Positions 8,293 through 17,800 of a stretch of 22,874 nt of DNA are shown here, piece after piece. The stretch is from CAUTVF01 sp963541805 (GTDB lineage Bacteria > Pseudomonadota > Alphaproteobacteria > Rs-D84 > CASDRH01), in the NCBI GenBank assembly GCA_963541805.1, contig CAUTVF010000010.1:1-22874 (forward strand), written 5' to 3'. The first letter of the stretch is position 1, and each line of letters starts with the position of its first letter. The notes under the pieces were generated by a model. That model was not told the DNA's origin. It worked only from the letters and a program-made list of their open reading frames with translations, and did not search any database. A program made the translations under genes and the position numbers.

Positions 8293-10131
8293 TTAAACTA
8301 TATTTATGTGGCATATTATTTGCGGTTTTTTATCCGTATAATTATGTAATACACCCTTAATTTCCAATTCAATTTTATCTTTTATTTTTTCTTTATTCTT
8401 CAAATCCTTTTTATGCGTTTTTGAAAATATAGATTCTATAGCGTGTCTTATATTGCTTTTTAACACATCCATTTGAGGTACATCACTAACACCAACCAAA
8501 CTAACATCTAAATTATTTATTTCATATTTTAACAAATCAAAAGACATCGATAAAAACAAGGCTCCATTATAATTTATTTTTCTTCTATCTTTAAATATTG
8601 TATTTGTTGTTTTAATTTGAGCTGAGCCATCAATTGCAATCTCTCCAACAGGAATATTTCCAACGATTTCCAAATTATTTTTATCATTTGTAATTGCAAT
8701 CACTTGTCCATTATCTAGAATAACGGTTTTATCAATACCACAATAATTTGCAATATTTGCATTTTCTTTTAAATGAATCATTTCACCATGCATTGGAATA
8801 ACTGATTTTGGTTTAATTAATGAATAAAGCTGCCCTAATTCCAATGATGAAGCATGGCCACTTGCATGGATTTGCATATTATTTGACATAGATACAATAT
8901 TAACACCTAATTTTGTTAGATCATTGAAAACTGAAAAAACCTCTTTCTCATTTCCAGGAACTATAGAAGATGAAAATATAGCAGTATCACCATTTTTTAA
9001 TTTTAATCCAGAAAAGGCATCAGCCGCAACACGTGTCATAATTGATCGCGACTCACCTTGCGTTCCAGTTATTAAATACAATTTCCTCCCAGTTTTTTTT
9101 GCCGCCTCTTCTTGAGATAAAAAATTAACATTTTTTAAATAGCCACATTTTTTTGCGAGTTCATAGTTACGTATCATTGATCTTCCACATAACACTGCAT
9201 GTATACCAGATTCTTTTGCTGCCAAAAATGCGGTTTCCATTACAGCGACAGCAGTAGAAAAACATGTAATTACAATAGTCCCTTTTTTTATCGATTTAAC
9301 CGTTTTAATTACAGTCTCTCTGCATTTTAATTCAGATAGGCTGTGTTCTATCTCAAAAGAATTTGTAGAATCCGATACAATCGCCAATACATTTTTTCTC
9401 GATAAATTTTTAAGCGCATTCATATCTGTTGGTTCTCCAATCATTGGATTATCATCAAATTTAAAATCGCCAGTATGTAGAACAGAACCCTCCTTAAAAT
9501 GAAGAGCAATCATATTTGCTTCAGGAATTGAGTGTGTCACATTAATATACTCAACTTCAAAATCCCCAATTTTAATTTTCTGATTTGCAAATGGTTTAAT
9601 TTTTTTCAAAACCAACTGATGCTTTAACTTTACACCAGAATCTCGCAGTTTATTTTCAACCATACCCAAAGCAAAAGGAGTTCCATATATTGGGCATTTT
9701 TTCAAATTTGGAATTATGTATGGGATTCCTCCATAATGATCTTCATGTGTGTGTGTTAAAAACAAACCTAATATTTTATCTTGTATAGAATACAAAAACT
9801 CTGCATCAGGAACCAAGATTTCAACTCCAGGTAAAGTTTCATCAGGAAAAGATGTTCCACAATCAACAATTATCCAGCTACCATGGTAACCATATAAATA
9901 CATGTTACCACCAATTTTTCCAATTCCTCCAAGTGCGCAGAAATATATTTTACCATCTTTAACTGTCGAGCTAATAAAATTTGACTTTTTTCCAAAATTC
10001 TTTTGATTAGATGTGCTTGTGTTTAATTTGGACAAGCTAGATTTACTTTTTAATTTATTTTGTTTTCTATTTTTTGTTGTTAACTCATTCTCTGATTTAT
10101 CTTTTTTATCTTTACTACTAAGTATAAACAT
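8293..10131 (-). CDS. rnj: Ribonuclease J
   Basis: Metallo-beta-lactamase/beta-CASP ribonuclease with endo- and 5'-3' exonuclease activity in mRNA decay and rRNA maturation. It is 612 aa. The metal motif HTHEDH is at ~127-132, His at ~200 (NVTHSIPEA), Asp at ~222 (VLHTGDFKFD), and the beta-CASP part holds SIKKGTIVITCFST, LITGTQGE and the late motifs MQIHASGHAS and VIPMHGE. A C-terminal domain of about 100 residues completes it. The first ~57 residues are an extra Lys/Ser/Asn-rich low-complexity tail before the conserved IYFCALGGIGKIGGN. The start is ATG with AAGGAAA upstream. It heads a minus-strand unit with the degenerate SuhB homologue and the TPR protein. Confidence 0.95.
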   Translation of the reverse strand: MFILSSKDKKDKSENELTTKNRKQNKLKSKSSLSKLNTSTSNQKNFGKKSNFISSTVKDGKIYFCALGGIGKIGGNMYLYGYHGSWIIVDCGTSFPDETLPGVEILVPDAEFLYSIQDKILGLFLTHTHEDHYGGIPYIIPNLKKCPIYGTPFALGMVENKLRDSGVKLKHQLVLKKIKPFANQKIKIGDFEVEYINVTHSIPEANMIALHFKEGSVLHTGDFKFDDNPMIGEPTDMNALKNLSRKNVLAIVSDSTNSFEIEHSLSELKCRETVIKTVKSIKKGTIVITCFSTAVAVMETAFLAAKESGIHAVLCGRSMIRNYELAKKCGYLKNVNFLSQEEAAKKTGRKLYLITGTQGESRSIMTRVAADAFSGLKLKNGDTAIFSSSIVPGNEKEVFSVFNDLTKLGVNIVSMSNNMQIHASGHASSLELGQLYSLIKPKSVIPMHGEMIHLKENANIANYCGIDKTVILDNGQVIAITNDKNNLEIVGNIPVGEIAIDGSAQIKTTNTIFKDRRKINYNGALFLSMSFDLLKYEINNLDVSLVGVSDVPQMDVLKSNIRHAIESIFSKTHKKDLKNKEKIKDKIELEIKGVLHNYTDKKPQIICHINIV

Positions 10132-10199
10132 TTCTAATTTCCTTAAAAATTTGCAAGCGTAATGCTATCACAAAATTCAGACTCATTCAATAATTTTTC

Positions 10200-10227
10200 T
10201 TGTATTCAAAAAGCTCTAAAATATACT
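10200..10227 (+). promoter_or_regulatory. Possible promoter for rlmE
   Basis: TTGTAT (10200-10205), 16-base spacer, TATACT (10222-10227). If used, transcription would begin within a few bases of the ATG at 10236, giving an almost leaderless mRNA. The match is fair, and the region is AT-rich, so chance is possible. Confidence 0.35.
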
Positions 10228-10235
10228 TAATCGGA

Positions 10236-10961
10236 ATGGTATATAATAAAAATATAACAAGTATTGTTGGCCGTCAAAAATCGGTTAATAAATTTGAAAG
10301 TGTATCCAGGACAACTAAAAAAGTTATAAAAAATAAGAAAAAGAAATCATCAGTGTCTTGGATTAAAAGACAAATCAACGATCCATTTGTAAAACAGGCT
10401 CATCTAGATGGATATAGATGTAGATCTGCTTTTAAATTAATTGAAATTGATGAAAAATTTAAAATATTTAATAAAGGTTTATCTGTAATTGATGTTGGAG
10501 CAGCTCCTGGATCTTGGTCACAAATTGCGGTCAAGAAAAGTGGAAAAGGGAATGTGATTGGCATTGATTTACTTCCAATACTACCAATTGATGGTTGTGA
10601 GTTAATACAAGGGGATTTCACAGATATAAATACACAACAAATTATAATTAATAAGTTAAATGTCCAAAATAAACAGTATGCAGATATAATAATGAGTGAT
10701 ATGGCAGCAAATACAACAGGTTTTAAATCTGCAGATCATTTGCGAACAATTGCCTTAGTAGAGTCTGTATGGAATTTCTCAAAAATGTTATTAGCAAACA
10801 ATGGTACATTTATTGCAAAAGTGTTTATGGGAGGAACAGAGAATAATTTATTGAATGATTTAAAAAAATGTTTTAAAAAGGTAAAACACTTTAAGCCTAA
10901 GTCTTCAAGAAAGGAAAGTATAGAAAATTATATAGTTGCAACGGGTTTTAAAAGGAACTAA
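10236..10961 (+). CDS. rlmE: 23S rRNA 2'-O-methyltransferase RlmE (FtsJ)
   Basis: SAM-dependent methylation of U2552 (E. coli numbering) in the 23S A-loop, a late step in 50S assembly. The chosen ATG gives 241 aa. A TTG 12 codons upstream (10200) keeps the frame open but has no Shine-Dalgarno. A Lys/Arg-rich leader is followed by SWIKRQINDPFVKQA and the RlmE box YRCRSAFKL (catalytic Lys ~67). The SAM-binding motif is VIDVGAAPGSWSQ, then the catalytic Asp in IIMSDMAANTTG, Lys in FIAKVFMGG, and Glu in SSRKESIENYIVA, completing the K-D-K-E tetrad. The N-terminal tail is longer than in typical homologues, so the true start could be further in. A membrane protein gene follows 18 bases later. Confidence 0.92.
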   Translation: MVYNKNITSIVGRQKSVNKFESVSRTTKKVIKNKKKKSSVSWIKRQINDPFVKQAHLDGYRCRSAFKLIEIDEKFKIFNKGLSVIDVGAAPGSWSQIAVKKSGKGNVIGIDLLPILPIDGCELIQGDFTDINTQQIIINKLNVQNKQYADIIMSDMAANTTGFKSADHLRTIALVESVWNFSKMLLANNGTFIAKVFMGGTENNLLNDLKKCFKKVKHFKPKSSRKESIENYIVATGFKRN

Positions 10962-10979
10962 CAATAGAAAGGAAATAAA

Positions 10980-11909
10980 ATGGTTAAAAATAATCAAACA
11001 GTTACGGGAGAAGAGTATAAAATATTAAAAGCAAATAGCAAAATCAAAAAAATTGCGACTATTATTGCCTTAATTTGGATAATTACTATAATCGCTCCGG
11101 TTTCTTACGTGGTATTCTTACACAGCAGATCAATGAAAAATTTTATTGTTGTTTATTCAATGGATCAAATGAACTCTGCATTAACTCAGCAATATGAAAC
11201 GTTAATTAATACAACTCTTAAAAAAATAGAGTTAGGTAAAAAAATTGATTCTGTAGCTGATAAAGTTAAAATCCCAGAAATTAAAATTGACAAAATCACA
11301 AATAAAACAGATAAAGTTTCAAAAACAACAAAAAAAATTGGTAAATTATCAGTAATTGCCGGGCAATTCGGGGTAAGATCTAAAGATTTTGATAAACAAA
11401 TATCTAATATCGCTGATATTAATACTAAAATCGAGAAATCTGTTAAATCTGCAAATGCAGAAATTGCTAAAGCAAAAAATAAATTGACGCAGCAATTGAA
11501 AAAAGATATCGAACCTATGATTAAATCAGAAATCAAAAAAATAGCTGATAAAGAAATACAAAAGGTATTAAAGTTGAATAATAAAAACTATGCAAACTTT
11601 ATCTCTGGTAGATACGGTATATTAACCCCGCTTAAAAGATCTTATACAAATGCAATTTACATAGACTTCTTAAAAAACAAAACTCAGGGTTTAAAATTTA
11701 TTTTACCTTTGGTTGAAAAATATTTCTCGTATATTAGATTGGCATTTGTTGCAATTGCAATTGTTATTGCTTTGATTCCTATATTATTAATGTTTGGATA
11801 TGTAAAAAAAATCACATCAGTATTTTCAAAGTGTCCATATTGTGGAAAAATTTATTTTTCAAAAGCAAATGCATTTAATTTGATTAAATTACTTCAATTT
11901 TGGAAATAA
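10980..11909 (+). CDS. Coiled-coil protein with two membrane segments and a C-terminal CPYC
   Basis: A 309-aa protein of no family I recognise. A polar N-terminus (1-22) is followed by membrane segment 1 at ~25-47 (IATIIALIWIITIIAPVSYVVFL). Residues ~65-195 are strongly helical and Lys/Ile/Asp-rich, with repeated KIDKI/NKTDK-like units and probable coiled coil. A globular part ends in RYGILTPLKRSYTNAIYI, and membrane segment 2 lies near 252-275 (FVAIAIVIALIPILLMFGYV). The tail carries CPYCGKIYFSKANAF, a single CxxC that could be half of a zinc site. By topology the coiled coil should lie in the periplasm and both ends in the cytoplasm. Start: GAAAGGA precedes the ATG. It lies 18 bases after rlmE and is closed by a strong terminator. 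Confidence 0.72.
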   Translation: MVKNNQTVTGEEYKILKANSKIKKIATIIALIWIITIIAPVSYVVFLHSRSMKNFIVVYSMDQMNSALTQQYETLINTTLKKIELGKKIDSVADKVKIPEIKIDKITNKTDKVSKTTKKIGKLSVIAGQFGVRSKDFDKQISNIADINTKIEKSVKSANAEIAKAKNKLTQQLKKDIEPMIKSEIKKIADKEIQKVLKLNNKNYANFISGRYGILTPLKRSYTNAIYIDFLKNKTQGLKFILPLVEKYFSYIRLAFVAIAIVIALIPILLMFGYVKKITSVFSKCPYCGKIYFSKANAFNLIKLLQFWK

Positions 11910-11912
11910 TAC

Positions 11913-11944
11913 AAAAACAGGTTGTTTAAAAGCAACCTGTTTTT
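11913..11944. terminator. Bidirectional intrinsic terminator
   Basis: Perfect 12-bp inverted repeat AAAAACAGGTTG / CAACCTGTTTTT around an 8-base loop. A/T runs flank both sides, so it can end both the rlmE-membrane protein unit (+) and the TrhP-cyclophilin-like unit (-), whose genes converge here. Confidence 0.88.
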
Positions 11945-11950
11945 AATTCA

Positions 11951-12385
11951 CTACTTTAGATATAAAGTAATAAATGAAGTTTTACTCAATAAATCTTTTA
12001 ATTTTGTCTTAGTTATACCTTGTATTTTTCCAATTTTTGTAAGGTTCCAAGTATTTTTATCATAATAAAATGCTAAAAATTTACCTTGATATAAAGTAAC
12101 ATCTCCCAAAGAAACGGAAATTAATTCATCATTAATTGGTAACTTGTTTTCAAGTTCTCCAACCTTTTCCATATTTCCATAATCTTCAACTTTTAAAACA
12201 ATAGGAGATTGTAATAATCTATTTTTTAATTCTGTAACAGAGGAATTATCAACAGTATCTAATAGTAATTCCTGTCCTTCTATTTTTAGATATACATTCA
12301 TTTTATCATCAATCTCTCTTCCAAAAAGAACAGTATTGTAAAAAGATAAATAAAATAATAAAAAAGCGATTTTAACTTTTAACAA
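11951..12385 (-). CDS. Secreted cyclophilin-like fold protein
   Basis: A 144-aa protein. An N-terminal hydrophobic stretch (IAFLLFYLSFYNTVLFG) is a likely signal peptide. The mature part matches the small bacterial cyclophilin-like domain: VYLKIEGQELLLDTVDNSSVTEL, the YGNMEKVGELENKLP segment, then ISVSLGDVTLYQGKFLAFYYDKNTWNLTKIGKI, a very characteristic order for that family. Its biochemical role is not established; true peptidyl-prolyl isomerase activity should not be assumed. The start is TTG at 12385, 10 bases after the trhP stop, without an evident Shine-Dalgarno, so it may be translationally coupled; a later ATG (residue 29) would remove the signal peptide. It is probably co-transcribed with trhP. 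Confidence 0.72.
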   Translation of the reverse strand: MLKVKIAFLLFYLSFYNTVLFGREIDDKMNVYLKIEGQELLLDTVDNSSVTELKNRLLQSPIVLKVEDYGNMEKVGELENKLPINDELISVSLGDVTLYQGKFLAFYYDKNTWNLTKIGKIQGITKTKLKDLLSKTSFITLYLK

Positions 12386-12395
12386 ATTAATATTT

Positions 12396-13784
12396 TTACA
12401 ATTTTAATTTCATTTCTTCAATTGATGAGGAGTGATTTTTCAAATCTTCTATTTCATCTGGGGTTAATTCTGTTCGAAATTTACGAAGTAATGTTAATAC
12501 TGGAAATGATTTTTTTATTGAAATAATATCATTATAAAAACCAGTTTTTAATATCCAATCAAAAGGGATAGCAATACTTTTTTCATGGCCTGCTGATAAT
12601 TTTCCAGATTGAACAATACTGAAATCTTTACCATCGATGATAGATTCCAATTTAATTTTTAAAGGTGTAAATACAATTGGAGAAAGTAGCTCAACTATAT
12701 CACCAACAGATACATTATTACGCAATTCAACTGTCATATAATTATCATTAAACGACTTTACAAATCCAACATTTCTATATATTCCATCTGATGCAGTTGT
12801 TTCATAATTATTTGCATGATGTGATAAAATTCCATCAAAGAAACCATAAGTATATCCGCGATTCTGCAAAGTATGTAACTCCTGCATGTAATTTTCTACT
12901 TTCCAGGTAGATGGAGAGGAATAATAATCGTCAATTGCTTTTCGATAAACACGTGCCACACTTCCAACGTAATACTCACTTTTATTTCGTCCCTCTACCT
13001 TTAAGCTATCAATGCCTGCATCAAGAATCTGTGGTAATTTTGGAAGTAAACACATATCTTTTGAATTTAAAATATATGCTCCCCTATCATCTTCTTCAAT
13101 CGGCATGTATTCACCATGTCTATTATTTTCCTCCAAAACAAAATCATAATTTTTTATATCTTCTTTTGGTCGTGCAAGTAGATTATATTTCCAGCGACAA
13201 GATTGGGCACATTTCCCTTGATTAGCACTTCGATTTGTTAAAAAATTTGACAATAAACACCTGCCAGAATAACTCATACACATTGCACCGTGAATAAACA
13301 TTTCTATTTTAATTTTCGCAGATTTTTTTATCTCTGCAATTTCGGCAAAAGATGTTTCACGACCTAAAACGCAAAGTGATGCTCCAAGATCCTCCCAAAA
13401 TTTTAGTGTCAAAGATGAACACACATTAGCCTGTGTTGAAATAAATAATGGAACATTTGGGGCATTATCTTTCACATATTTAAAAACTCCAGGATCTGCA
13501 ATAATCACACCATCTGGAGATAAATCATTTAAAACATTAATATATTTTGGCAAATTCGGAATATCAGAATTATGAGTATATAAATTTAATGCTAAGTAAA
13601 TCTTTTTATCCATGGAATGGGCAATTTTTACACCTTCTGCTACGTCTTCATACGACATACCAGCAGTTGCACGAAGTGACATATTTGGGACTCCACAATA
13701 AACAGCATCTGCACCGTACAAAAATGCAGTTTTTAATTTTGATAAACTTCCAGCAGGCAATAATAACTCAGATTTCTTATCCAT
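12396..13784 (-). CDS. trhP: tRNA 5-hydroxyuridine formation protein TrhP (peptidase U32 family)
   Basis: A U32-family protein needed for prephenate-dependent 5-hydroxylation of U34 in tRNA; the 'peptidase' label is historical for this branch. It is 462 aa. The N-terminal TIM-barrel part has ELLLPAGSLSKLKTAFLYGADAVYCG and IADPGVFKYVK, then HGAMCMSYSGRCLLS and KCAQSCRWKYN (Cys169, 176, 192 and 196), the Fe-S ligand region, and LNSKDMCLLPKL and SLKVEGRNKSEYYV. These segments follow E. coli TrhP (YegQ) closely in order and spacing. The C-terminal ~120 residues form the usual beta-barrel. The start is ATG with only an A-rich upstream stretch. It is divergent from the 5'-3' exonuclease gene with only 43 bases between start codons, so promoters there must overlap. 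Confidence 0.9.
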   Translation of the reverse strand: MDKKSELLLPAGSLSKLKTAFLYGADAVYCGVPNMSLRATAGMSYEDVAEGVKIAHSMDKKIYLALNLYTHNSDIPNLPKYINVLNDLSPDGVIIADPGVFKYVKDNAPNVPLFISTQANVCSSLTLKFWEDLGASLCVLGRETSFAEIAEIKKSAKIKIEMFIHGAMCMSYSGRCLLSNFLTNRSANQGKCAQSCRWKYNLLARPKEDIKNYDFVLEENNRHGEYMPIEEDDRGAYILNSKDMCLLPKLPQILDAGIDSLKVEGRNKSEYYVGSVARVYRKAIDDYYSSPSTWKVENYMQELHTLQNRGYTYGFFDGILSHHANNYETTASDGIYRNVGFVKSFNDNYMTVELRNNVSVGDIVELLSPIVFTPLKIKLESIIDGKDFSIVQSGKLSAGHEKSIAIPFDWILKTGFYNDIISIKKSFPVLTLLRKFRTELTPDEIEDLKNHSSSIEEMKLKL

Positions 13785-13827
13785 TTTTTTACTTTTTCTT
13801 TTTATAAAAACATGATAAAAGAATTAT

Positions 13828-14853
13828 ATGAACACTCATATAAAAAGCAATATTAATATGACTTTTAATTTTGATACAAATGATGAAAATTCTGATCAAA
13901 ATTCAAAAGAAAATATAGATTGCAGTGTTCCAAACTGTTTGCAAAGATTTTATACATTGATAGATGCAAGTGGTTTTATATTTCGTGCTTTTTATGCAAT
14001 TAAAACAAATATGTTATCCACATCTGGAATTCCCATTAATGCAGTATATGGGTATTGTTCGATGCTATTAAAACTATTAGAAGAACGGATAAGCAATGAT
14101 ATTCCTGACGAAAATGAAGTAATTATCGCTGTATTTGATGCGGCAAGATATAATTTTAGAAATAAAATTTACGAAGGATATAAAGCAAATAGGAAAGAAA
14201 TTCCTTCAGAATTAATTCCACAATTCTCAATAATTAGAGAAATCACAAAATCAATTGGGTTACCAATCATTGAAATGAATATGTATGAGGCTGATGACAT
14301 AATTGCCACATATGTAAATGAATGTAAGCAATCTGGTGATGTCTGTAGGATAGTATCATCAGATAAGGATTTAATGCAATTAATAGATGATGACAAAAAT
14401 ATTTTTATATATGATACAATGAAAAATCAAATTTTACATGAAAATGATGTTTTTAAAAAATTTTGTGTATTGCCAAAACAAGTAACAGACATTCAATCAT
14501 TAATTGGGGATAGCACTGATAATATTCCCGGAGTAAGTGGTATTGGACCAAAAACAGCAGCAGATTTAATTAGCAAGTTTCAAACATTGGAAAATATATA
14601 CTTAAATCTAAATATAATAAAAAATGAGAGAATACGAAATTTATTAATACTAAATAAAGATAATGCAATTATATCAAAGCAATTAGCAACTTTAAAAAAT
14701 GATATTGATTTACCAAAAAAACTACAATCATTTAGTCCGATTAAAATTAATTTTGATTCGTTTATTGAGTTTTGTAAAACTTTAAACTTTTCATCAATTA
14801 TAGATCGAACATTGAAATTGAAAAATCGTATATCCACAAAATCGCAGTCTTAA
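13828..14853 (+). CDS. Stand-alone PolA-type 5'-3' exonuclease
   Basis: A 341-aa protein corresponding only to the flap/5'-3' exonuclease domain of DNA polymerase I, used for RNA-primer and flap removal. About 40 non-conserved residues precede the domain. Acidic metal ligands are visible: Asp46 (LIDASG), Asp104 (AVFDA), Glu154/Asp156/Asp157 (YEADD), Asp179/Asp181 (SSDKDL), and Asp228/Asp231 in GDSTDN. The helix-hairpin-helix GVSGIGPKTA follows. YKANR is the usual arginine-rich segment. The protein ends right after the region that in PolA links to the proofreading and polymerase domains. No polymerase sequence follows in any frame; the minus-strand addA gene occupies that space. The catalytic set is intact, so it should be active. 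Confidence 0.88.
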   Translation: MNTHIKSNINMTFNFDTNDENSDQNSKENIDCSVPNCLQRFYTLIDASGFIFRAFYAIKTNMLSTSGIPINAVYGYCSMLLKLLEERISNDIPDENEVIIAVFDAARYNFRNKIYEGYKANRKEIPSELIPQFSIIREITKSIGLPIIEMNMYEADDIIATYVNECKQSGDVCRIVSSDKDLMQLIDDDKNIFIYDTMKNQILHENDVFKKFCVLPKQVTDIQSLIGDSTDNIPGVSGIGPKTAADLISKFQTLENIYLNLNIIKNERIRNLLILNKDNAIISKQLATLKNDIDLPKKLQSFSPIKINFDSFIEFCKTLNFSSIIDRTLKLKNRISTKSQS

Positions 14854-17800
14854 TAAGGTAATCTGGATAAATATTTGTCATAATGCTCTTATATGTTGAT
14901 AACTGGTTTTTATATTTATCTAAATATTCCTTTGATTTACCTTCTGCTCCAGAATTTGTTTTATAATCTACTATTAAAATAGTTCTTGTACCTTCATCAA
15001 TTATTAATTTATCTATACGATATATTTTCCCATCTGCCCCAGCAATATTAACCTCGTTTAATGAGTTGGGATTCAAAATAATATTCCTAATTTGCTGCTT
15101 ATTTAAACCACTTATTAATTTATTAACTAACTCCAATTTTTGCTTTGCATTTAAAAAATCAACTGTTTGTAAAAATTTTGTTAATACTATTTTCAATTTT
15201 TCTTTTTCTGTTTCTGAGTAATTTACTGGAATAATCTCAAGTAATTTGTGAAATAAAGTCCCATATAAAATTCCAATATCATCTTTAACATCAGGGGAAT
15301 AAATATCATCTTTGTTGCCAACACATCTACGATTATCATCGATACATTTAAAAGGAATAATTACTCTATCAAAATTCATTTGATCTTTATAATTGTTTAT
15401 ATCTTGTTTAGATGCAGATATTAATTTATTATCTACATATTTTGGTAATCTTATAATGTCTTTCGATCCAATACAGTTGATATCATCAAACATTACGTCT
15501 GAAACTTTTTCTAAAGTATATTTTTCAGACAATTTAGAAAAAGTACTTAAAGCCATATCATAAACATTTTTAATATTGCCATTATATAGTAACTTATCTT
15601 CTGTTAAAGTTTTGTTTCCATATCCACAAATATAAACTGCTTCCTCTGCCCTAGTTATTGCAACATACAGAAGACGTTTCTTTTCTTCGGCCTGGCGAGT
15701 CCTGTAATTATCCCTTACATTGATATATACATCCGTCTCTTTGACATTAGCAGGTCTAATGTAAGGTAATAAATCCTTTTTATCATTTTCATTAAATAAA
15801 ATCTTTATATTCCCATTGTTTGATGTATTAAAACCTGAAAGAGTATCAGGTAAAAACACGATCTTTGCTTGCAATCCTTTTGCACCATGAATTGTCATAA
15901 TTCTCAATTTGTCATCATTTTTTTCAACGGATCGTTTTATCGTTGTATCATCTTGAAATATCCATCCAATGAAACCTGGTAAGCCCAAATAATGATCAGA
16001 AGATTGTTCAAATAATATACAAAGTGATAAAAATTCTTGAATAACCTCCTCTGTTTCCATACCCGCTCGACAATAACATTTTTTCAAATTATCATTACGA
16101 TTTAAAACAAAATTAAAAAAATCAAATGGTGTTACCCCTGATAAAGCCACTTTTTGAATTATTTTAAACTCCTTATAAACATCCGGATATTTTTCAGATA
16201 AGATTTGAATTACTGTCTTATCATCACGTCCATGGCATACATTAAAAACGCTATCCTCATTAAATCCAAAAAACGGACTTTTAAGAACAGATGCAACATT
16301 TAAATCATCATATTCAGAAATGCAAATTTGAGCCAATGCAATTAAATCACAAATAATTATATTATTTTTTAATACAATTCTATCAACACCAGCAATATCA
16401 ATTTTTGCATCAATTAATTTTTTAACCAAATATGATAATATAGAAGCATCAGTACGTCGTCCAACCAAAATTAAAATATCACCAAGTCTTACACCTTGGT
16501 TTACCAATACTTTAATTTTATTTGCAATCAATTTTGCCAATTTAGATTTAGCAAGAATATTTTCAAAAATAACTTGTCTTGGATTCCAATAATCATAATT
16601 TTCTTTTTCTGATTCTTCCGCAATTACTGGCCACAATTCAACAACACCTGGAAGATCAAAATTTTTTGCAGCGACTTTATGAATATAGTTATTTTCAGTA
16701 TCACGTTTTGATATAATTCCTGATGATATATTTTTATTTAATAGCATCGTATTTACAAAAGATAAAACTGGACATGATGTTCTGAAAGATGTATCTAAAT
16801 TTAAATTTTTAAAAATAAATCCATGTTCTTTAATTTTCTGTTCAAACTTATCGTGATAATAATCAAAATTATCAATATTAGCCCCTTGGAAAGAATAAAT
16901 TGATTGTTTATAATCTCCTACAACAAAGATTGTTTTTATATTATCCTTACTTACCCCTGAATAAAAGAATCCATCACTTAATGCATCAATTATTTCCCAT
17001 TGTTCGGGCGTTGTATCCTGTGCCTCGTCAATTAAAATGTGATTGATACCATGATCTAATTTATATAAAACCCAAGCAGAATAATCCGATGATTTTGTCA
17101 ATAATTGCAAAGTTTTTACCAGTAAATCATCATAATCAAGTGTAGATTGACTTTGCTTTTGTTCATGATATTTCTGAATTAAAATATATGCAAATTTCGT
17201 TATGGCATACCCATATTCTAAATATTTTAATTGAATAATATCACTTGAAATTTTTTGTGTAGTATCATTTAAGTTTTGTAAAATCTTTTCAGATATTGGA
17301 ATATCTTTTATAAGTCTTTTTGTATTAAAATTTGTTTTCCATAGATTTATATAATCTGTTATATCAAAATCCAATGTTTCTTTATATTTTTGAATAAATG
17401 AGATTATTTTTTGTGCTTGCTCAATTGGTGTTTTTCCAATCTTTTTTTCATAAAGAGGATCTGATGATTTACCACAAATTTCTAATGACAAATTATGCAA
17501 ATCATTAAAAGATTTTACTAATTCCTGTTTAGTATATTTAATATATTCGTCTACTAGATTATTATAGTTATCCGTTAAAACTATGCTTTTATCAACGTTA
17601 TATTTTTCTAAAAAAATTGGTTGCAAAAGTTTATCAAAATTATCCAAGTTGATATTATAATTTGAAAAAAGCTTATTAAAATTTCTCCCAACTGAATTTA
17701 TCGCCTCAACAATCTTAAATAAATCGTTATCAGGTTTATAGCGTGATAATACATTCAAAATATCAGATATATTTTTATCTCTATTTGTTATAATAACTTT

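Noticed and set aside
11186..11536. 116-codon antisense frame with hydrophobic character
   Set aside because: It is the reverse of a Lys/Ile-rich coiled-coil gene; AAA and ATT codons read backwards give Phe/Leu/Asn, so the apparent membrane protein is an artefact.
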